Shown: piece after piece, positions 9,364-18,403 of the stretch | Numbering within the stretch: position 1 is the stretch's first letter | How the letters are laid out: every line of letters starts with the position of its first letter | NCBI RefSeq assembly: GCF_017815135.1 | Contig: NZ_JAGJCF010000006.1 | Coordinates: 62,001-126,000 of the forward strand | Direction: 5' to 3' | DNA length: 64,000 nt | Source: Jiella mangrovi | GTDB lineage: Bacteria > Pseudomonadota > Alphaproteobacteria > Rhizobiales > Rhizobiaceae | Translations under genes and position numbers: made by a program | The notes under the pieces: generated by a model | The model's database searches: none | What the model saw: only the letters and a program-made list of their open reading frames with translations | What the model was told of the DNA's origin: nothing

Positions 9364-10422
9364 ATGAAGATTGCAAATCTCGTCAACCGCCGGACCTTCA
9401 CCAAAGGTCTCGCCGGCATGGCCATCGCGACCACAGCGCTGACGGCGCTGACATTCGGTGCCCGTGCCGAAACCAATCTGCGGCTCGCCGTGCCTGACCC
9501 GATCGGCAGCTCGGTCGGTGTGGCCGCAACCCGCTTTGCCGAGCTGGTCAAGGAGAAGACCGGCGGCGAGGTGACCGTCGATGTGTTTCCGGACGGTGTC
9601 CTGTTCGGTGGGGATCAGAACGCGGCCGTCAATCAGCTGGGCTCTGGCGCTCTCGACGGGCTGATTCTGGCCAGCTCGGTCTACGCCTCGTTCGAGCCCC
9701 GCATGAACGCGATCTCGCTGCCCTATCTGTTCTCGAACTACGGCCAGTTGCAGTCCTATCTGCGCGGCAAGCCGGGCAAGGAACTGCTCGGCTCACTAGA
9801 CAAGCTCGGCGTCAAGGGGCTCGGCTTCTTTCTGCGCACTTTCCGGGACGTGACGACGCGCGACACGCCGATCACCAAGCTGGAAGACTTCAAGGGCATC
9901 ACGATTCGCACGCCCAACAATCCGCTGTTCGTTGCGTTGTTCCAGAAACTCGGCGCCAATCCCACCCCCATGGCCTTCTCCGAGGTCTATTCTGCCTTGC
10001 AGCTGAAGGCGATCGACGGGCAGGAAAACCCGGTCGAGGTGCCCCTGCACAATCGGTTCTACGAGGTCCAGGGCCAGCTGAATCTGACGCAGCATATCGC
10101 CGACAGCTTCCTCATCGCACTCTCCGGCCAGGCCTGGGATCGCATTCCCGAAGACCACCGCGCCGAAGTCCAGGCGGCAGCCGATGAGATGATCGCCGAA
10201 CACGATGCCAACGAGATCGCCACGGAAGAGAAGATCATCGACGAGCTTCAGGAAAAGGGCATGAAGGTCAACCGTTTCGCCGATGGCGAGCTGGCCCGTG
10301 TCCAGAAAGTCGCCCGCAGCATCTATCCTCAGTTCAAGGAGCAGATCGGCGCGGACTTTGTCGACGAGAGCCTCGCCTTCGTCGATGCGGACAAAGCCTC
10401 CGGTGCCAAAACGGGCCAGTAA
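9364..10422 (+). CDS. TRAP transporter substrate-binding protein (DctP family), Tat-type signal
   Basis: This is the periplasmic solute receptor of a tripartite ATP-independent periplasmic transporter, 352 aa. The N-terminus has a twin-arginine-like signal (NRRTFTKG at about 8-15) followed by a hydrophobic stretch and a likely cleavage after ARA (about 36). The conserved DctP core includes the RTPNNP region (RIRTPNNPLFVALFQKLG-like spacing) whose arginine binds the substrate carboxylate in this family. An AGGGAGGA ribosome site precedes ATG 9364. It feeds the DctQ and DctM genes downstream after a 306-base gap. Confidence 0.9.
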   Translation: MKIANLVNRRTFTKGLAGMAIATTALTALTFGARAETNLRLAVPDPIGSSVGVAATRFAELVKEKTGGEVTVDVFPDGVLFGGDQNAAVNQLGSGALDGLILASSVYASFEPRMNAISLPYLFSNYGQLQSYLRGKPGKELLGSLDKLGVKGLGFFLRTFRDVTTRDTPITKLEDFKGITIRTPNNPLFVALFQKLGANPTPMAFSEVYSALQLKAIDGQENPVEVPLHNRFYEVQGQLNLTQHIADSFLIALSGQAWDRIPEDHRAEVQAAADEMIAEHDANEIATEEKIIDELQEKGMKVNRFADGELARVQKVARSIYPQFKEQIGADFVDESLAFVDADKASGAKTGQ

Positions 10423-10728
10423 CAGGATCCGACTTTTCAAGAGGCGCTCCGGGCGCCCGCCTTGCGTCGCATCTCCGACCGAAAGATGCGGCCTGGCTCT
10501 TCGAGCGCCCCTTTTCGCTCGATGAAAGGGCGGGAACCGTTTTGGTCGCTCTATCCGCAGCCTGGAAGGAAAGCTCCCCGCGTTTGAAACGGCGGAAGCA
10601 CACTGCCGGGGGCCGAATTCGATCCAGCCTCGATCAAATCGGTCCCCGGTCATAAAAGCGAGAAAACAGCAGCAGGCGCTCTGCCCTCGACAGGGCGGCG
10701 CAGGCCGCCGAATTAAGGGGGAGGACGG
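10423..10728. other. Gap between TRAP receptor and permease genes, with small stem-loops
   Basis: No gene is seen in these 306 bases. Short inverted repeats are present: GCATCT/AGATGC at 10469-10489 and CGAGCG/CGCTCG at 10502-10521. A structured gap after the receptor gene commonly stabilises the upstream message and lowers permease expression. Here that is inference only. Confidence 0.4.
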
Positions 10729-11244
10729 ATGATGAGAAATCTCGACAGATGGCTCTGGCGGTTGGTCGACTTCGGTATCCTGCTGGCAGTTTTCGGCATG
10801 GTGCTGCTGATCACGCTGCAGGTCGGCTCGCGCATGATGGCCGCCTCCTATCCCTGGACGGAAGAGCTCTCGCGGTTTTTGTTCATCTGGACGGTCTGGC
10901 TGGGGCTTGCCGCATCCTTCCGGGCAGGCTCCCATCCCGCGCTAGACTTCCTTGTCTATCTGGCGCCGTCATCGATGCGGATCGTCTTTCGTGTGGTGCC
11001 CGTTCTGGCCACCGTCACCTTGTTTGCCGCGGTAACGTGGTTCGGTTGGGGCCTGTTGCGCCAGCAGATCCGCTTCGGTGAACAATCCGCGATCCTGCAG
11101 ATCGGCATGTGGTTGAGCACGCTGCCCCTGGTTCTGGGCTCCGCGCTGTCGATCGTCGGCGTCGTCATCGATGGCATCGTGCGCGATCCGCTCGCCGACC
11201 CCATCGAAGATCAGTTGAGCCAGACGGAGAGTATCGCGTCATGA
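10729..11244 (+). CDS. TRAP transporter small permease (DctQ family)
   Basis: This is a 171-aa membrane protein with four predicted helices (about residues 12-35, 50-65, 88-110, 128-150), typical of the DctQ subunit. It bridges the receptor and the large permease. A GGGGGAGGA ribosome site stands right before ATG 10729; a second in-frame ATG follows at 10732. Its TGA overlaps the next ATG (ATGA), so it is coupled to the large permease. Confidence 0.88.
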   Translation: MMRNLDRWLWRLVDFGILLAVFGMVLLITLQVGSRMMAASYPWTEELSRFLFIWTVWLGLAASFRAGSHPALDFLVYLAPSSMRIVFRVVPVLATVTLFAAVTWFGWGLLRQQIRFGEQSAILQIGMWLSTLPLVLGSALSIVGVVIDGIVRDPLADPIEDQLSQTESIAS

Positions 11245-12512
11245 GCCTGACACTTCTGGGCGTCTTCGCCGTGCTCGCGATTTTCGGCGTGCCCCTGGCC
11301 GTCGCCCTCGGGCTGGGGACGCTCGCGACGCTCTGGTGGTACCAGCTGCCGCTCAGCATGATCACCCAGTCGATGGCGACGTCGATCAATTCGTTTCTAC
11401 TGATTGCCGTGCCGCTCTTCATTCTCGCCGGTCAGATCATGGAGCGGGGCGGATTGTCGGAGCGCATTTTTGATGCGGCCGAAGCCCTGATCGGACGGTT
11501 TCTGGGCGGACTCGGCCACGTCAACATCGCGTCGTCCTTCGTCTTCGGCGGAATTTCCGGCTCGTCGGTCGCCGATATCGCCAGCCTCGGTCCGATCACC
11601 ATCCGCTCAATGACGACGCGCGGCTATCCGCGTCCCTACGCGGCGGCGCTCACGATGATCACCTCGACCCTCGCGACACTCGTACCGCCCTCGATTCTGA
11701 TCATCATTGCCGCCGCGGCGGCCGGCCTGTCGGTCGGGGGGGCGCTCGCGGCCGGGCTCGGTCCTGGCCTTCTTCTCGCCCTCTCGCTCGCCGCCTACAA
11801 TGCCTGGGCAGCCAAACGCTATGGCTACGGTGTCAAGGTGAGCTTCGAGATGGGCCGGGCGGTCAAGGCCTTTGCCCGCGCTCTGCCTTCGGTCGGCGCC
11901 CCGATCATCATCCTGACGGGGATGTTCTCGGGCATCGTCACCCCAACCGAAGCGGCGGGCCTTGCCGTCCTTTACACCCTGCTCGTCGCGGGCATCATCC
12001 ACCGTGAGATCGGCTGGCGGGATTCCGTCAATCTGAGCATCATCGCCGGCCGAACGGCAGGCGCCGTGCTCCTGATTCTCATGGTCGCGAGCGCCGCCAC
12101 CTACGTCTTCACCATCGACCGACTGGCCCAGAAGACCTCGACCATCCTCGATCTGTTCGGGGGATCGTCCTTCGCCACCTTGATGGTCATGGGGCTGGTG
12201 TTCCTGCTCGTGGGCATGCTGATGGACATCGTCGCGGCGGCGTTGATGCTGATCCCCGTGCTCATGCCGGCCGCCGTCCAGGCCGGCGTGGATCCGATGC
12301 ATTTCCTGATCTTCATGAGCGCCAGCCTCGCGGTCGGCTTGGCCACACCGCCTGTCGGTACTTGCCTCTTCGCAACGGCCTACGTCTCCCGCGTTCCGAT
12401 CCCGCAACTGGTGAAGGCGGCAACGCCCTTCTACGCGATCAACCTCGTTGTCCTCATCCTCGTCGCGGCGGTTCCGCAGATCGTCCTGTGGCCGATGTGG
12501 CTACTGACGTGA
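11241..12512 (+). CDS. TRAP transporter large permease (DctM family)
   Basis: This is a 423-aa polytopic membrane protein (about 12 hydrophobic segments) with the signatures of the DctM/SiaM sodium-coupled transport subunit: GGLGHVNI and SGSSVADIASLG near residues 90-115, LVPPSILIII and TPPVGTCLFA near the C-terminus. ATG 11241 overlaps the DctQ stop; an upstream GTG-type extension is not supported. It completes the TRAP importer and is the last intact gene before the integrase remnant and tRNA-Ala. Confidence 0.9.
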   Translation: MSLTLLGVFAVLAIFGVPLAVALGLGTLATLWWYQLPLSMITQSMATSINSFLLIAVPLFILAGQIMERGGLSERIFDAAEALIGRFLGGLGHVNIASSFVFGGISGSSVADIASLGPITIRSMTTRGYPRPYAAALTMITSTLATLVPPSILIIIAAAAAGLSVGGALAAGLGPGLLLALSLAAYNAWAAKRYGYGVKVSFEMGRAVKAFARALPSVGAPIIILTGMFSGIVTPTEAAGLAVLYTLLVAGIIHREIGWRDSVNLSIIAGRTAGAVLLILMVASAATYVFTIDRLAQKTSTILDLFGGSSFATLMVMGLVFLLVGMLMDIVAAALMLIPVLMPAAVQAGVDPMHFLIFMSASLAVGLATPPVGTCLFATAYVSRVPIPQLVKAATPFYAINLVVLILVAAVPQIVLWPMWLLT

Positions 12513-12549
12513 AGGTCCCCCAGCTACTTTGAGAGTAAATTCTGGCTGC

Positions 12550-13051
12550 TGGCATTGAGCTCGCGCCGCGTTTGAGAAAATTCTTCTTGTGAAGCGTTTC
12601 CTGAAGCCGGAGGAAAGCACGAGCGCTTTCATCTAAAAGCTGCTTGGCAACTCCAGACAAGTGCGGCGCCATCAGGTCCCAATGAGGCGACCTCGTTCAA
12701 ATCGCGCATGGCAACGCTGTACGACGTGCCTCGTCATCGTCGCCGGCCGGCTGGCCGAATGCGCCAATGTTTGAGGATCGTTCAACGAACCAACTCGCAT
12801 CCATTTGCAAAACGTCGCTCTCGCGAAGTGGCTGCTTATCTTCCAGGCGAGCCTTACCCCTCAGCGCGTCCCATTCGGCGTCGAGTTTCATCCTTTCCAG
12901 GCGGGCAAGTCGGCCGGTTTCCTGGAACCCACCAGTTTGTAGAGACCGCCTGATCTCGCGCTTCCCTACGACGTCTCGAAGGGCATCCGGGACCCACACG
13001 GAGCCAATAGGTGCTTCCGCGCAGCTGAAGATGGGGCGTTTGTCGAGCCAT
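12550..13051 (-). pseudogene. Decayed tyrosine integrase, N-terminal part only, frameshifted
   Basis: Reading leftwards, one frame from ATG 13051 gives MARQTPHLQLRGSTYWLRV, the start of integrases of the DUF6538 type. Around 12992-12998 the resemblance jumps to another frame, continuing VPDALRDVVGKREIRRSL and then LARLERMKLDAEWDALR, the rest of that N-terminal domain. A third piece (HLSGVAKQLLDESARAFLRL) sits near 12670-12600. No catalytic domain (R..HxxR..Y) follows; the remnant stops just short of the TRAP permease gene. It lies directly downstream of the 3' end of tRNA-Ala, the usual place for an integrase gene after site-specific integration. Family assignment is from memory of the motif; the outer limits are approximate. 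Confidence 0.65.
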
Positions 13052-13149
13052 ACTGAGATGCGCTTGTGTACCAGTTGTTTGTACCAAATAGGCATACCAA
13101 GCCCCTGCAAAGCAGGAGCTTCCAGCATCGTCAAGCGTTTAAGAGAAAT

Positions 13150-13225
<76 letters not shown>

Positions 13226-13431
13226 ACTTTGCCGGCTCGCGGCTGAAACGGAGCTGGGTGATCCGTCTCGTGTGGGCGGGTGTGTATGCGAGACCGGAGC
13301 GAAGATCAAGAGCTTTTCGAAGCCGGGGCCGAGGCTTTTGTCGCGTATGGTTCGGCCGCGCGCGAGATGGTGCGGATCAGGTCATGACGGAACGGTGACG
13401 GTTCGTACCGGCGCCGTTCGCGACAGGCCCG

Positions 13432-14037
13432 TCAGAGCGCCGTGCGCGAGCGCATGGCGGCGGCGAGCGTTCCCTCGTCGAGATAGTCGAGTTCGCCGCC
13501 CACCGGCACGCCGTGGGCAAGACGCGTCACCTTGACGTCGAGGCCTTCCAGCCGGTCCATGATGTAATGCGCGGTCGTCTGGCCCTCGACAGTGGCGTTG
13601 ACGGCGATGACCAGCTCCTTGACGCCGCCGGCCTCGATCCGGTCGATGAGCTGGCGGATGGTCAGATCCTCCGGCCCGACGCCCTCGAGCGGCGACAGGA
13701 CGCCGCCAAGGACGTGATAGGCGGCGTTCAGGGCTTTCGCCCGCTCCAGCGCCCATAGATCCGAAACGTCCTCGACGACGACCACCGTCGCCTGATCGCG
13801 GGCGTGATCGGTGCAGATAGTGCAGGGGTCGCGCGAATCGATATTGCCGCAGGTCGAACAGATGCCGATCTTGTCCCGCGCCTCTGCCATGGCGGCAGTC
13901 AGCGGCGTCAGGAGCTGTTCCCGGCGCTTGACGAGATGCAGCGCGGCCCGGCGCGCCGAGCGGGGGCCGAGGCCCGGAAGCTTGGCAAGCAGCTGGATCA
14001 GCTTCTCGATTTCGGGGCCGGCGACGGATTTTGCCAT
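13432..14037 (-). CDS. recR: Recombination mediator RecR
   Basis: RecR is a 201-aa DNA-binding protein that works with RecO and RecF to load RecA at gaps. Visible parts are the N-terminal helix-hairpin-helix region ([16 protein letters not shown]), the four-cysteine zinc module ([16 protein letters not shown]) and a TOPRIM domain ([14 protein letters not shown] onward). ATG 14037 matches the family start; an in-frame extension upstream has no similarity. It stands in the conserved dnaX-ybaB-recR order, separated here from ybaB by a mosaic repeat. Confidence 0.97.
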   Translation of the reverse strand: MAKSVAGPEIEKLIQLLAKLPGLGPRSARRAALHLVKRREQLLTPLTAAMAEARDKIGICSTCGNIDSRDPCTICTDHARDQATVVVVEDVSDLWALERAKALNAAYHVLGGVLSPLEGVGPEDLTIRQLIDRIEAGGVKELVIAVNATVEGQTTAHYIMDRLEGLDVKVTRLAHGVPVGGELDYLDEGTLAAAMRSRTAL

Positions 14038-14106
14038 GTCAGCATCTAACGAAAATGAGGGACGATCTGACCCTCGGAGTTTCACTATCGCAATGCGCCG
14101 GCGCGA

Positions 14107-14286
14107 CACCCCCCTCTGCCCTGCCGGGCATCTCCCCCACAAGGGGAGAGATCGGCAGCTCTAATGCCGCCGCCGGCCGACAGGCATGTCCGCCCGATGG
14201 ATGCGACGCAGATGAGGCGGGACGATTATTTGAGATCGATCTCCCCCCTTGTGGGGGAGATGCCGGTAGGCAGAGTGGGGTAGGCG
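14107..14286. repeat. RIME-type palindromic mosaic element between recR and ybaB
   Basis: Two outward arms in inverted orientation flank a variable middle: CCCCCCTCTGCCCTGCCGGG...CTCCCCCACAAGGGG on the left (14107-14153) and CTCCCCCCTTGTGGGGGAG...CAGAGTGGGG on the right (about 14238-14286). The arms match those of the element at 24789-25004. They resemble the rhizobial intergenic mosaic elements (RIME). The transcript of ybaB-recR must pass through it. Confidence 0.8.
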
Positions 14287-14384
14287 CCGCCACAATTGGC
14301 TTTCGATACGGCGCGGACGCTCGCGCGAGAATCGAGAAGGCAATGCTGCCAGTCTCTCTGCATCGAACCTTTGAGGCTGATCCC

Positions 14385-14708
14385 TCAGAACGGCAGCTTC
14401 ATCCCCGCCGGAAGGTTCAGCCCCGCCGTCATTTCCTGGGTCTTTTCCTGAATGGCCTTCTGCAGCTTGGTGTGGGCATCGGCATGGGCGGCGACGATCA
14501 GGTCTTCGAGGATGTCCTTCTCGTCTTCCTTCAACAGCGAGGGGTCGATGGTGAGGCCCGCCATCTCGCCGCTGCCGCGCAGGGTGACGGTGACGAGGCC
14601 ACCGCCGGACTGGCCGGCCGCCTCGACGCTTTTCACGTCCTCCTGCAGCGTGGCCATCTTTTCCTGCATGGCCTTCGCCTGCTTCATCATGTTCATCAGG
14701 TCTTTCAT
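14385..14708 (-). CDS. ebfC: YbaB/EbfC-family nucleoid-associated protein
   Basis: This is a 107-aa DNA-binding protein with the family's N-terminal helix rich in M and K ([18 protein letters not shown]), a central beta-sheet ([20 protein letters not shown]) and a helical tail. It forms dimers that bind DNA. Its place between dnaX and recR is conserved across bacteria. ATG 14708 is preceded by a GGAGC ribosome site. Confidence 0.95.
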   Translation of the reverse strand: MKDLMNMMKQAKAMQEKMATLQEDVKSVEAAGQSGGGLVTVTLRGSGEMAGLTIDPSLLKEDEKDILEDLIVAAHADAHTKLQKAIQEKTQEMTAGLNLPAGMKLPF

Positions 14709-14851
14709 CGCGGGGCTCCTCGTTCGGGCATGGTTGGTGGCGGGTTGCCGGGCGGTTCGTCGTTCGAGGCGATATAGGGACGACGCGGTGTCGATTTGAG
14801 GTCTGCCGTCTCTCTTTCCGCCGATCCCGTCGCACCAAAAGCCGCGCGGCC

Positions 14852-16705
14852 TCAGTCGTCGTCGAGAAACTCGTCGGGATCGCCGAGAAAGTCGTCCTCG
14901 GCCGCCGCGATCGCCGGTGCCGCCTCTTCCTCGGCGTCGCCGCGAAGGGTGACATTGGTGATCTTGGCGCCCGGGAATGCCGAAAGGATCGCCGCGACTT
15001 CCGGGTCCGCGGCCGCATCGTCGATCAGGCTCGCCCGCTTTTGCGCCTCGCGCTCGTCGAGCGTCGGCTCGCCGCCGGCCGAGGAGACGGTGACGACCCA
15101 GCGCTGGCCGGTCCAAAGGTGCAGCCGCTTCATCAGATCGCCGATCAGCGTCTGTGGCGCGCCCTCGGCCAGCCCCACCTCGATGCGCCCCGGCTGGAAG
15201 CGGACCGGGCGCAGATAGCGGCGGATCGAGACCCGCATCAGGGAATCGCGCTTGTCCTCGGCGATTTTCGCCAGCGCCTCGATGCTGCCGATCGCGACTT
15301 CGTTCGGCTGCTGGGCAGACTTGGTTTCAAGCCGCGGCCGCGCCTCCATGCGGGCACCGCCGCCGCTTGCCGAGGCGACGAGGCGTGGCGCCGAGTTCCC
15401 CGAGGATGCCGTGGGGCCTGCGGAACCGATCGAGGCCGATGCGCCGCCATTGCCGCCGGAAGGCGCAGCGGGCGGTGCGGCGCCGGCCGGCAATGCGCCG
15501 TCGCCGCCCTCGCGGATCAGCCGCAACAGATCGTCGGGCGAGGGCAGGTCGGCGGCATGGGCGACCCGGATCAGCGCCATTTCCGCGGCCTGACGCGGGG
15601 TCGTGGTGGTGCGCATCTCCTCGCTCGCCTTGAGCAGCATCTGCCAGACCTGGCCGAGGGTGCGGATCGAGAGCTTTTTCGACAGGTCCAGCCCGCGCTC
15701 GGCCTCCATCGGCGAGACGGCCGCGTCTTCGGTGGCGTCGGGGACGTAGCGCAGCGTCGTGACAAGATGGGTGAAATCGGCGAGTTCGGAGATCACCACC
15801 GCCGGATCGGCGCCGGCGGCATATTGCTCGCGCAGTTCGATGAGCGCGCCGGCGGCATCGCCCGCCATCAGCATCTCGAAGAGGTCGATGATCCGCACCC
15901 GGTCGGCAAGGCCGAGCATGTCGCGGACGGCGAGTTCGGTGACGGTGCCGGAGCCATGGGCGATCGCCTGATCGGTGATCGACAGGGAATCGCGCACCGA
16001 GCCCTCGGCCGCCCTTGCGATGAGGCGCAGCGCATCGTCCTCGATCGAGACCTCTTCGGCCGCGGCGATCTTCTTCAGATGCTGGATCAGGGTGGCCGAT
16101 TCGACCCGGCGCAGATCGAAGCGCTGGCAGCGCGACAGGACGGTGATCGGAACTTTGCGGATTTCCGTCGTCGCAAAGACGAACTTCACATGCTCCGGGG
16201 GTTCTTCCAGGGTCTTGAGCAGGCCGTTGAAGGCCTGGTTCGACAGCATGTGCACTTCGTCGATGATGTAGACCTTATAGCGCGCCGAGACCGGCCGATA
16301 GCGCACCTGGGCGATGATCTCGCGCACGTCGTCGATGCCGGTGTGGGAGGCGGCGTCCATCTCGACGACGTCGACGTGCCGGCCCTCCATGATCGCCTGG
16401 CAGTGGACGCCGGGGCCTGTCATGTGGATCGTCGGCTGGTGGATGTCGTCGGTTTCGTAGTTCAGCGCGCGGGCTAGAATGCGGGCCGTCGTCGTCTTGC
16501 CGACACCTCTGACGCCCGTCAACATCCAGGCCTGGGCGATGCGGCCGGTCTCGAAGGCGTTGGTGAGGGTGCGCACCATCGGCTCCTGGCCGATGAGATC
16601 GTCGAAGGAGCGCGGCCGGTATTTTCGCGCGAGGACGCGGTAGGGCTCGGGCTTTGCGGCCGCTGCCGTTCCGGTGGTCGTCTCGGTGCCCTCGGTTTCG
16701 CTCAT
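14852..16705 (-). CDS. dnaX: DNA polymerase III subunit gamma/tau
   Basis: DnaX is the clamp-loader ATPase subunit, here 617 aa. The Walker A loop is [10 protein letters not shown] (64-73) and the Walker B is VYIIDEVH (145-152). The four cysteines of the usual zinc module are missing; only C102 remains in the [10 protein letters not shown] segment, as is common in alphaproteobacteria. The middle (about 400-470) is a Gly/Ala/Ser-rich linker, and the C-terminal tau-like domain binds polymerase and helicase partners. The acidic tail [15 protein letters not shown] is typical. It is the first gene of dnaX-ebfC-recR on the minus strand. Confidence 0.97.
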   Translation of the reverse strand: MSETEGTETTTGTAAAAKPEPYRVLARKYRPRSFDDLIGQEPMVRTLTNAFETGRIAQAWMLTGVRGVGKTTTARILARALNYETDDIHQPTIHMTGPGVHCQAIMEGRHVDVVEMDAASHTGIDDVREIIAQVRYRPVSARYKVYIIDEVHMLSNQAFNGLLKTLEEPPEHVKFVFATTEIRKVPITVLSRCQRFDLRRVESATLIQHLKKIAAAEEVSIEDDALRLIARAAEGSVRDSLSITDQAIAHGSGTVTELAVRDMLGLADRVRIIDLFEMLMAGDAAGALIELREQYAAGADPAVVISELADFTHLVTTLRYVPDATEDAAVSPMEAERGLDLSKKLSIRTLGQVWQMLLKASEEMRTTTTPRQAAEMALIRVAHAADLPSPDDLLRLIREGGDGALPAGAAPPAAPSGGNGGASASIGSAGPTASSGNSAPRLVASASGGGARMEARPRLETKSAQQPNEVAIGSIEALAKIAEDKRDSLMRVSIRRYLRPVRFQPGRIEVGLAEGAPQTLIGDLMKRLHLWTGQRWVVTVSSAGGEPTLDEREAQKRASLIDDAAADPEVAAILSAFPGAKITNVTLRGDAEEEAAPAIAAAEDDFLGDPDEFLDDD

Positions 16706-16802
16706 GATGCCGCTTCAGCCGATCCTGATCTTCGCTGCGTTTCGTTCTGACGGGATAGGGCGGGCGGCGCAAGGGCGATCGATTGCTGCCGGGTTTTTCG
16801 AG

Positions 16803-17126
16803 CTACTCGGGATCGAAGCGTCCCTTCTTGAACAGGACCTCGTAGTTTTGGCCGCGCGGAAAAACATTGGTGATCTCGACGACGTCGGTGACGCGATAGA
16901 GGATAAGCGCCTTATCCTCGAATGGGACGCTTCGCAGGCCCGCTTCAAGTTCGTCCCGCCGGCGCCCACCGCGTGGAGCGTCGCCAATCTTGCGACATCG
17001 CAGAATGATACGATCTACATATCGTTCAGCCACAAGAGCGCTTTGACTGAGCTCGGCAACGGCCTCGAGAATGTCGTTGAGATCGGCAAGCGCTTCCGGC
17101 CGGTAGATGACCTCAACGCGTCTCAT
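16803..17126 (-). CDS. RelE/ParE-family toxin
   Basis: This is a 107-aa protein with the ParE/RelE fold pattern: MRRVEVIYRPEALADLNDI at the N-terminus, then a helical hairpin, and a C-terminal strand segment with LRSVPFEDKALILYRV and VEITNVFPRGQNYEVL. ParE members poison gyrase, RelE members cut mRNA; this one looks closer to ParE by its N-terminus. It overlaps the antitoxin gene by 14 bases. Confidence 0.85.
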   Translation of the reverse strand: MRRVEVIYRPEALADLNDILEAVAELSQSALVAERYVDRIILRCRKIGDAPRGGRRRDELEAGLRSVPFEDKALILYRVTDVVEITNVFPRGQNYEVLFKKGRFDPE

Positions 17127-17403
17127 CGGCGGCAGCTTTTTCGCGCTGCGCCATGGACTCGTTCAGCCGCGCACGGACTTCCGCTTCTGTCAGGCTCGGG
17201 CGAGGGTCTTCAAGCGATCTGCGAATGCGGGCTCGAATGGCGTCGAGCTGCCGTTCATCATCCTCCCGCTCGCGCTGCCAGGCCCGAACAGCCTCCTGCA
17301 GCGCTTCGCTTTCGGACCCGAACTCTCCTGACTCGACGGTTTCGCGCAGGGTCCGCACCATGTCTGCGGGCAATTCGACGCTGAGCTTTTCTGCAACGGC
17401 CAC
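17113..17403 (-). CDS. ParD-like antitoxin (ribbon-helix-helix)
   Basis: This is a 96-aa protein. The N-terminal ribbon-helix-helix domain (KLSVELPADMVRTLRETVESGEFGSESEALQEAVR) binds the operon promoter, and the charged C-terminal tail wraps the toxin. I chose GTG 17403, which has an excellent AAGGAG site six bases upstream; the longer frame to 17448 adds an unrelated N-terminus. It lies upstream of and overlaps the toxin gene, the normal antitoxin-toxin order. Confidence 0.85.
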   Translation of the reverse strand: MAVAEKLSVELPADMVRTLRETVESGEFGSESEALQEAVRAWQREREDDERQLDAIRARIRRSLEDPRPSLTEAEVRARLNESMAQREKAAADETR

Positions 17404-17484
17404 GGCGCGCTCCTTCGGATCCTCGGCGCAAATATAATCGAAAACCACGCCTTTTGCACGCTGCGAGCCAGTGTCCGAAGGGTC

Positions 17485-18351
17485 TCAGATCTTCAAGAGC
17501 TTGCGCGCATTCTCCTTCAGAATCAGCGGGCGCACCTCGTCCTTCATCTCCAGCTTTTCGAAATCCGCCAGCCAGCGGTCGGGCTTGATCACCGGCCAGT
17601 CGGAGCCGAAGAGCATTTTGTGCTTGAGGATGGAGTTGGCGTATTTGACGAGGATCGGCGGGAAGTATTTCGGCGACCAGCCGGACATGTCGATATAGAC
17701 GTTCGGCTTGTGCTGGGCGATGGCCAGCGCCTCCTCCTGCCAGGGGAAGGAGGGGTGGGCCATGATGATCGGCATGTCGGGGAAGTCGACGGCGACGTCG
17801 TCAAGATGGATGGGGTTGGAGTATTTCATCCGCATGCCCATGCCGCCGCGCATGCCCGAGCCGACGCCGGTCTGGCCGGTGTGGAAGAGGGCGATGGCGC
17901 CGGCTTCGGCGATCGCCTCGTAAAGGACGTAGGCCGAGCGGTCGTTGGGGTAGAAGCCCTGCATCGTCGGGTGGAACTTGAAGCCCTTGATGCCGAAGTC
18001 CTCGATGAGACGCCGAGCCTCCCGGGCGCCGGCCTTGCCCTTGGCCGGGTCGATCGATGCGAAGGGCAGCATCACGTCCGAATTTTCGGCGGCGATCTGG
18101 GCGACCTCCTCGTTGGCATAGCGGCGGAAGCCGGTCTCGCGTTCGGCATCGACCGGGAAGATGACGCAGCCGATTTTCTTTTCACGATAGTAGGCGGCCG
18201 TCTCGACCATTGTCGGCGGATGCTCGTAGGGCGCCTTGAAATAGCGCGCCATGCCGGCCTGGAAGTCGTCATAGCCGTCGTCCGGGTGGCAGCCGCACGG
18301 CTCCTCGGCATGGGTGTGGATATCGATGGCGATCAGCTCGTCGACATTCAT
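17485..18351 (-). CDS. Amidohydrolase-family (PF04909-type) metal-dependent hydrolase or decarboxylase
   Basis: This is a TIM-barrel amidohydrolase of 288 aa. Metal-binding features visible are DIHTH (9-13), a GFKFHPTMQGF strand, ALFHTGQ, MAHPSFPW and the terminal GSDWPV. Family members are non-oxidative decarboxylases, hydratases and C-C hydrolases of aromatic or acyl substrates. It is the outermost gene of a minus-strand group with a MarR regulator and a crotonase, opposite feruloyl-CoA synthase. I recall amidohydrolases in actinobacterial p-hydroxycinnamate clusters, so a role in side-chain shortening is plausible but unproven. Confidence 0.85.
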   Translation of the reverse strand: MNVDELIAIDIHTHAEEPCGCHPDDGYDDFQAGMARYFKAPYEHPPTMVETAAYYREKKIGCVIFPVDAERETGFRRYANEEVAQIAAENSDVMLPFASIDPAKGKAGAREARRLIEDFGIKGFKFHPTMQGFYPNDRSAYVLYEAIAEAGAIALFHTGQTGVGSGMRGGMGMRMKYSNPIHLDDVAVDFPDMPIIMAHPSFPWQEEALAIAQHKPNVYIDMSGWSPKYFPPILVKYANSILKHKMLFGSDWPVIKPDRWLADFEKLEMKDEVRPLILKENARKLLKI

Positions 18352-18403
18352 GGAAAATCCTCCCTCGATTGGTCCTATGCCGACCGCGATCGGCGGATGC
18401 GGC

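Noticed and set aside
16706-16802. Signal recognition particle RNA upstream of dnaX
   Set aside because: The gap is under 100 bases and no conserved SRP core such as a GGAAGCAG loop is visible on either strand.
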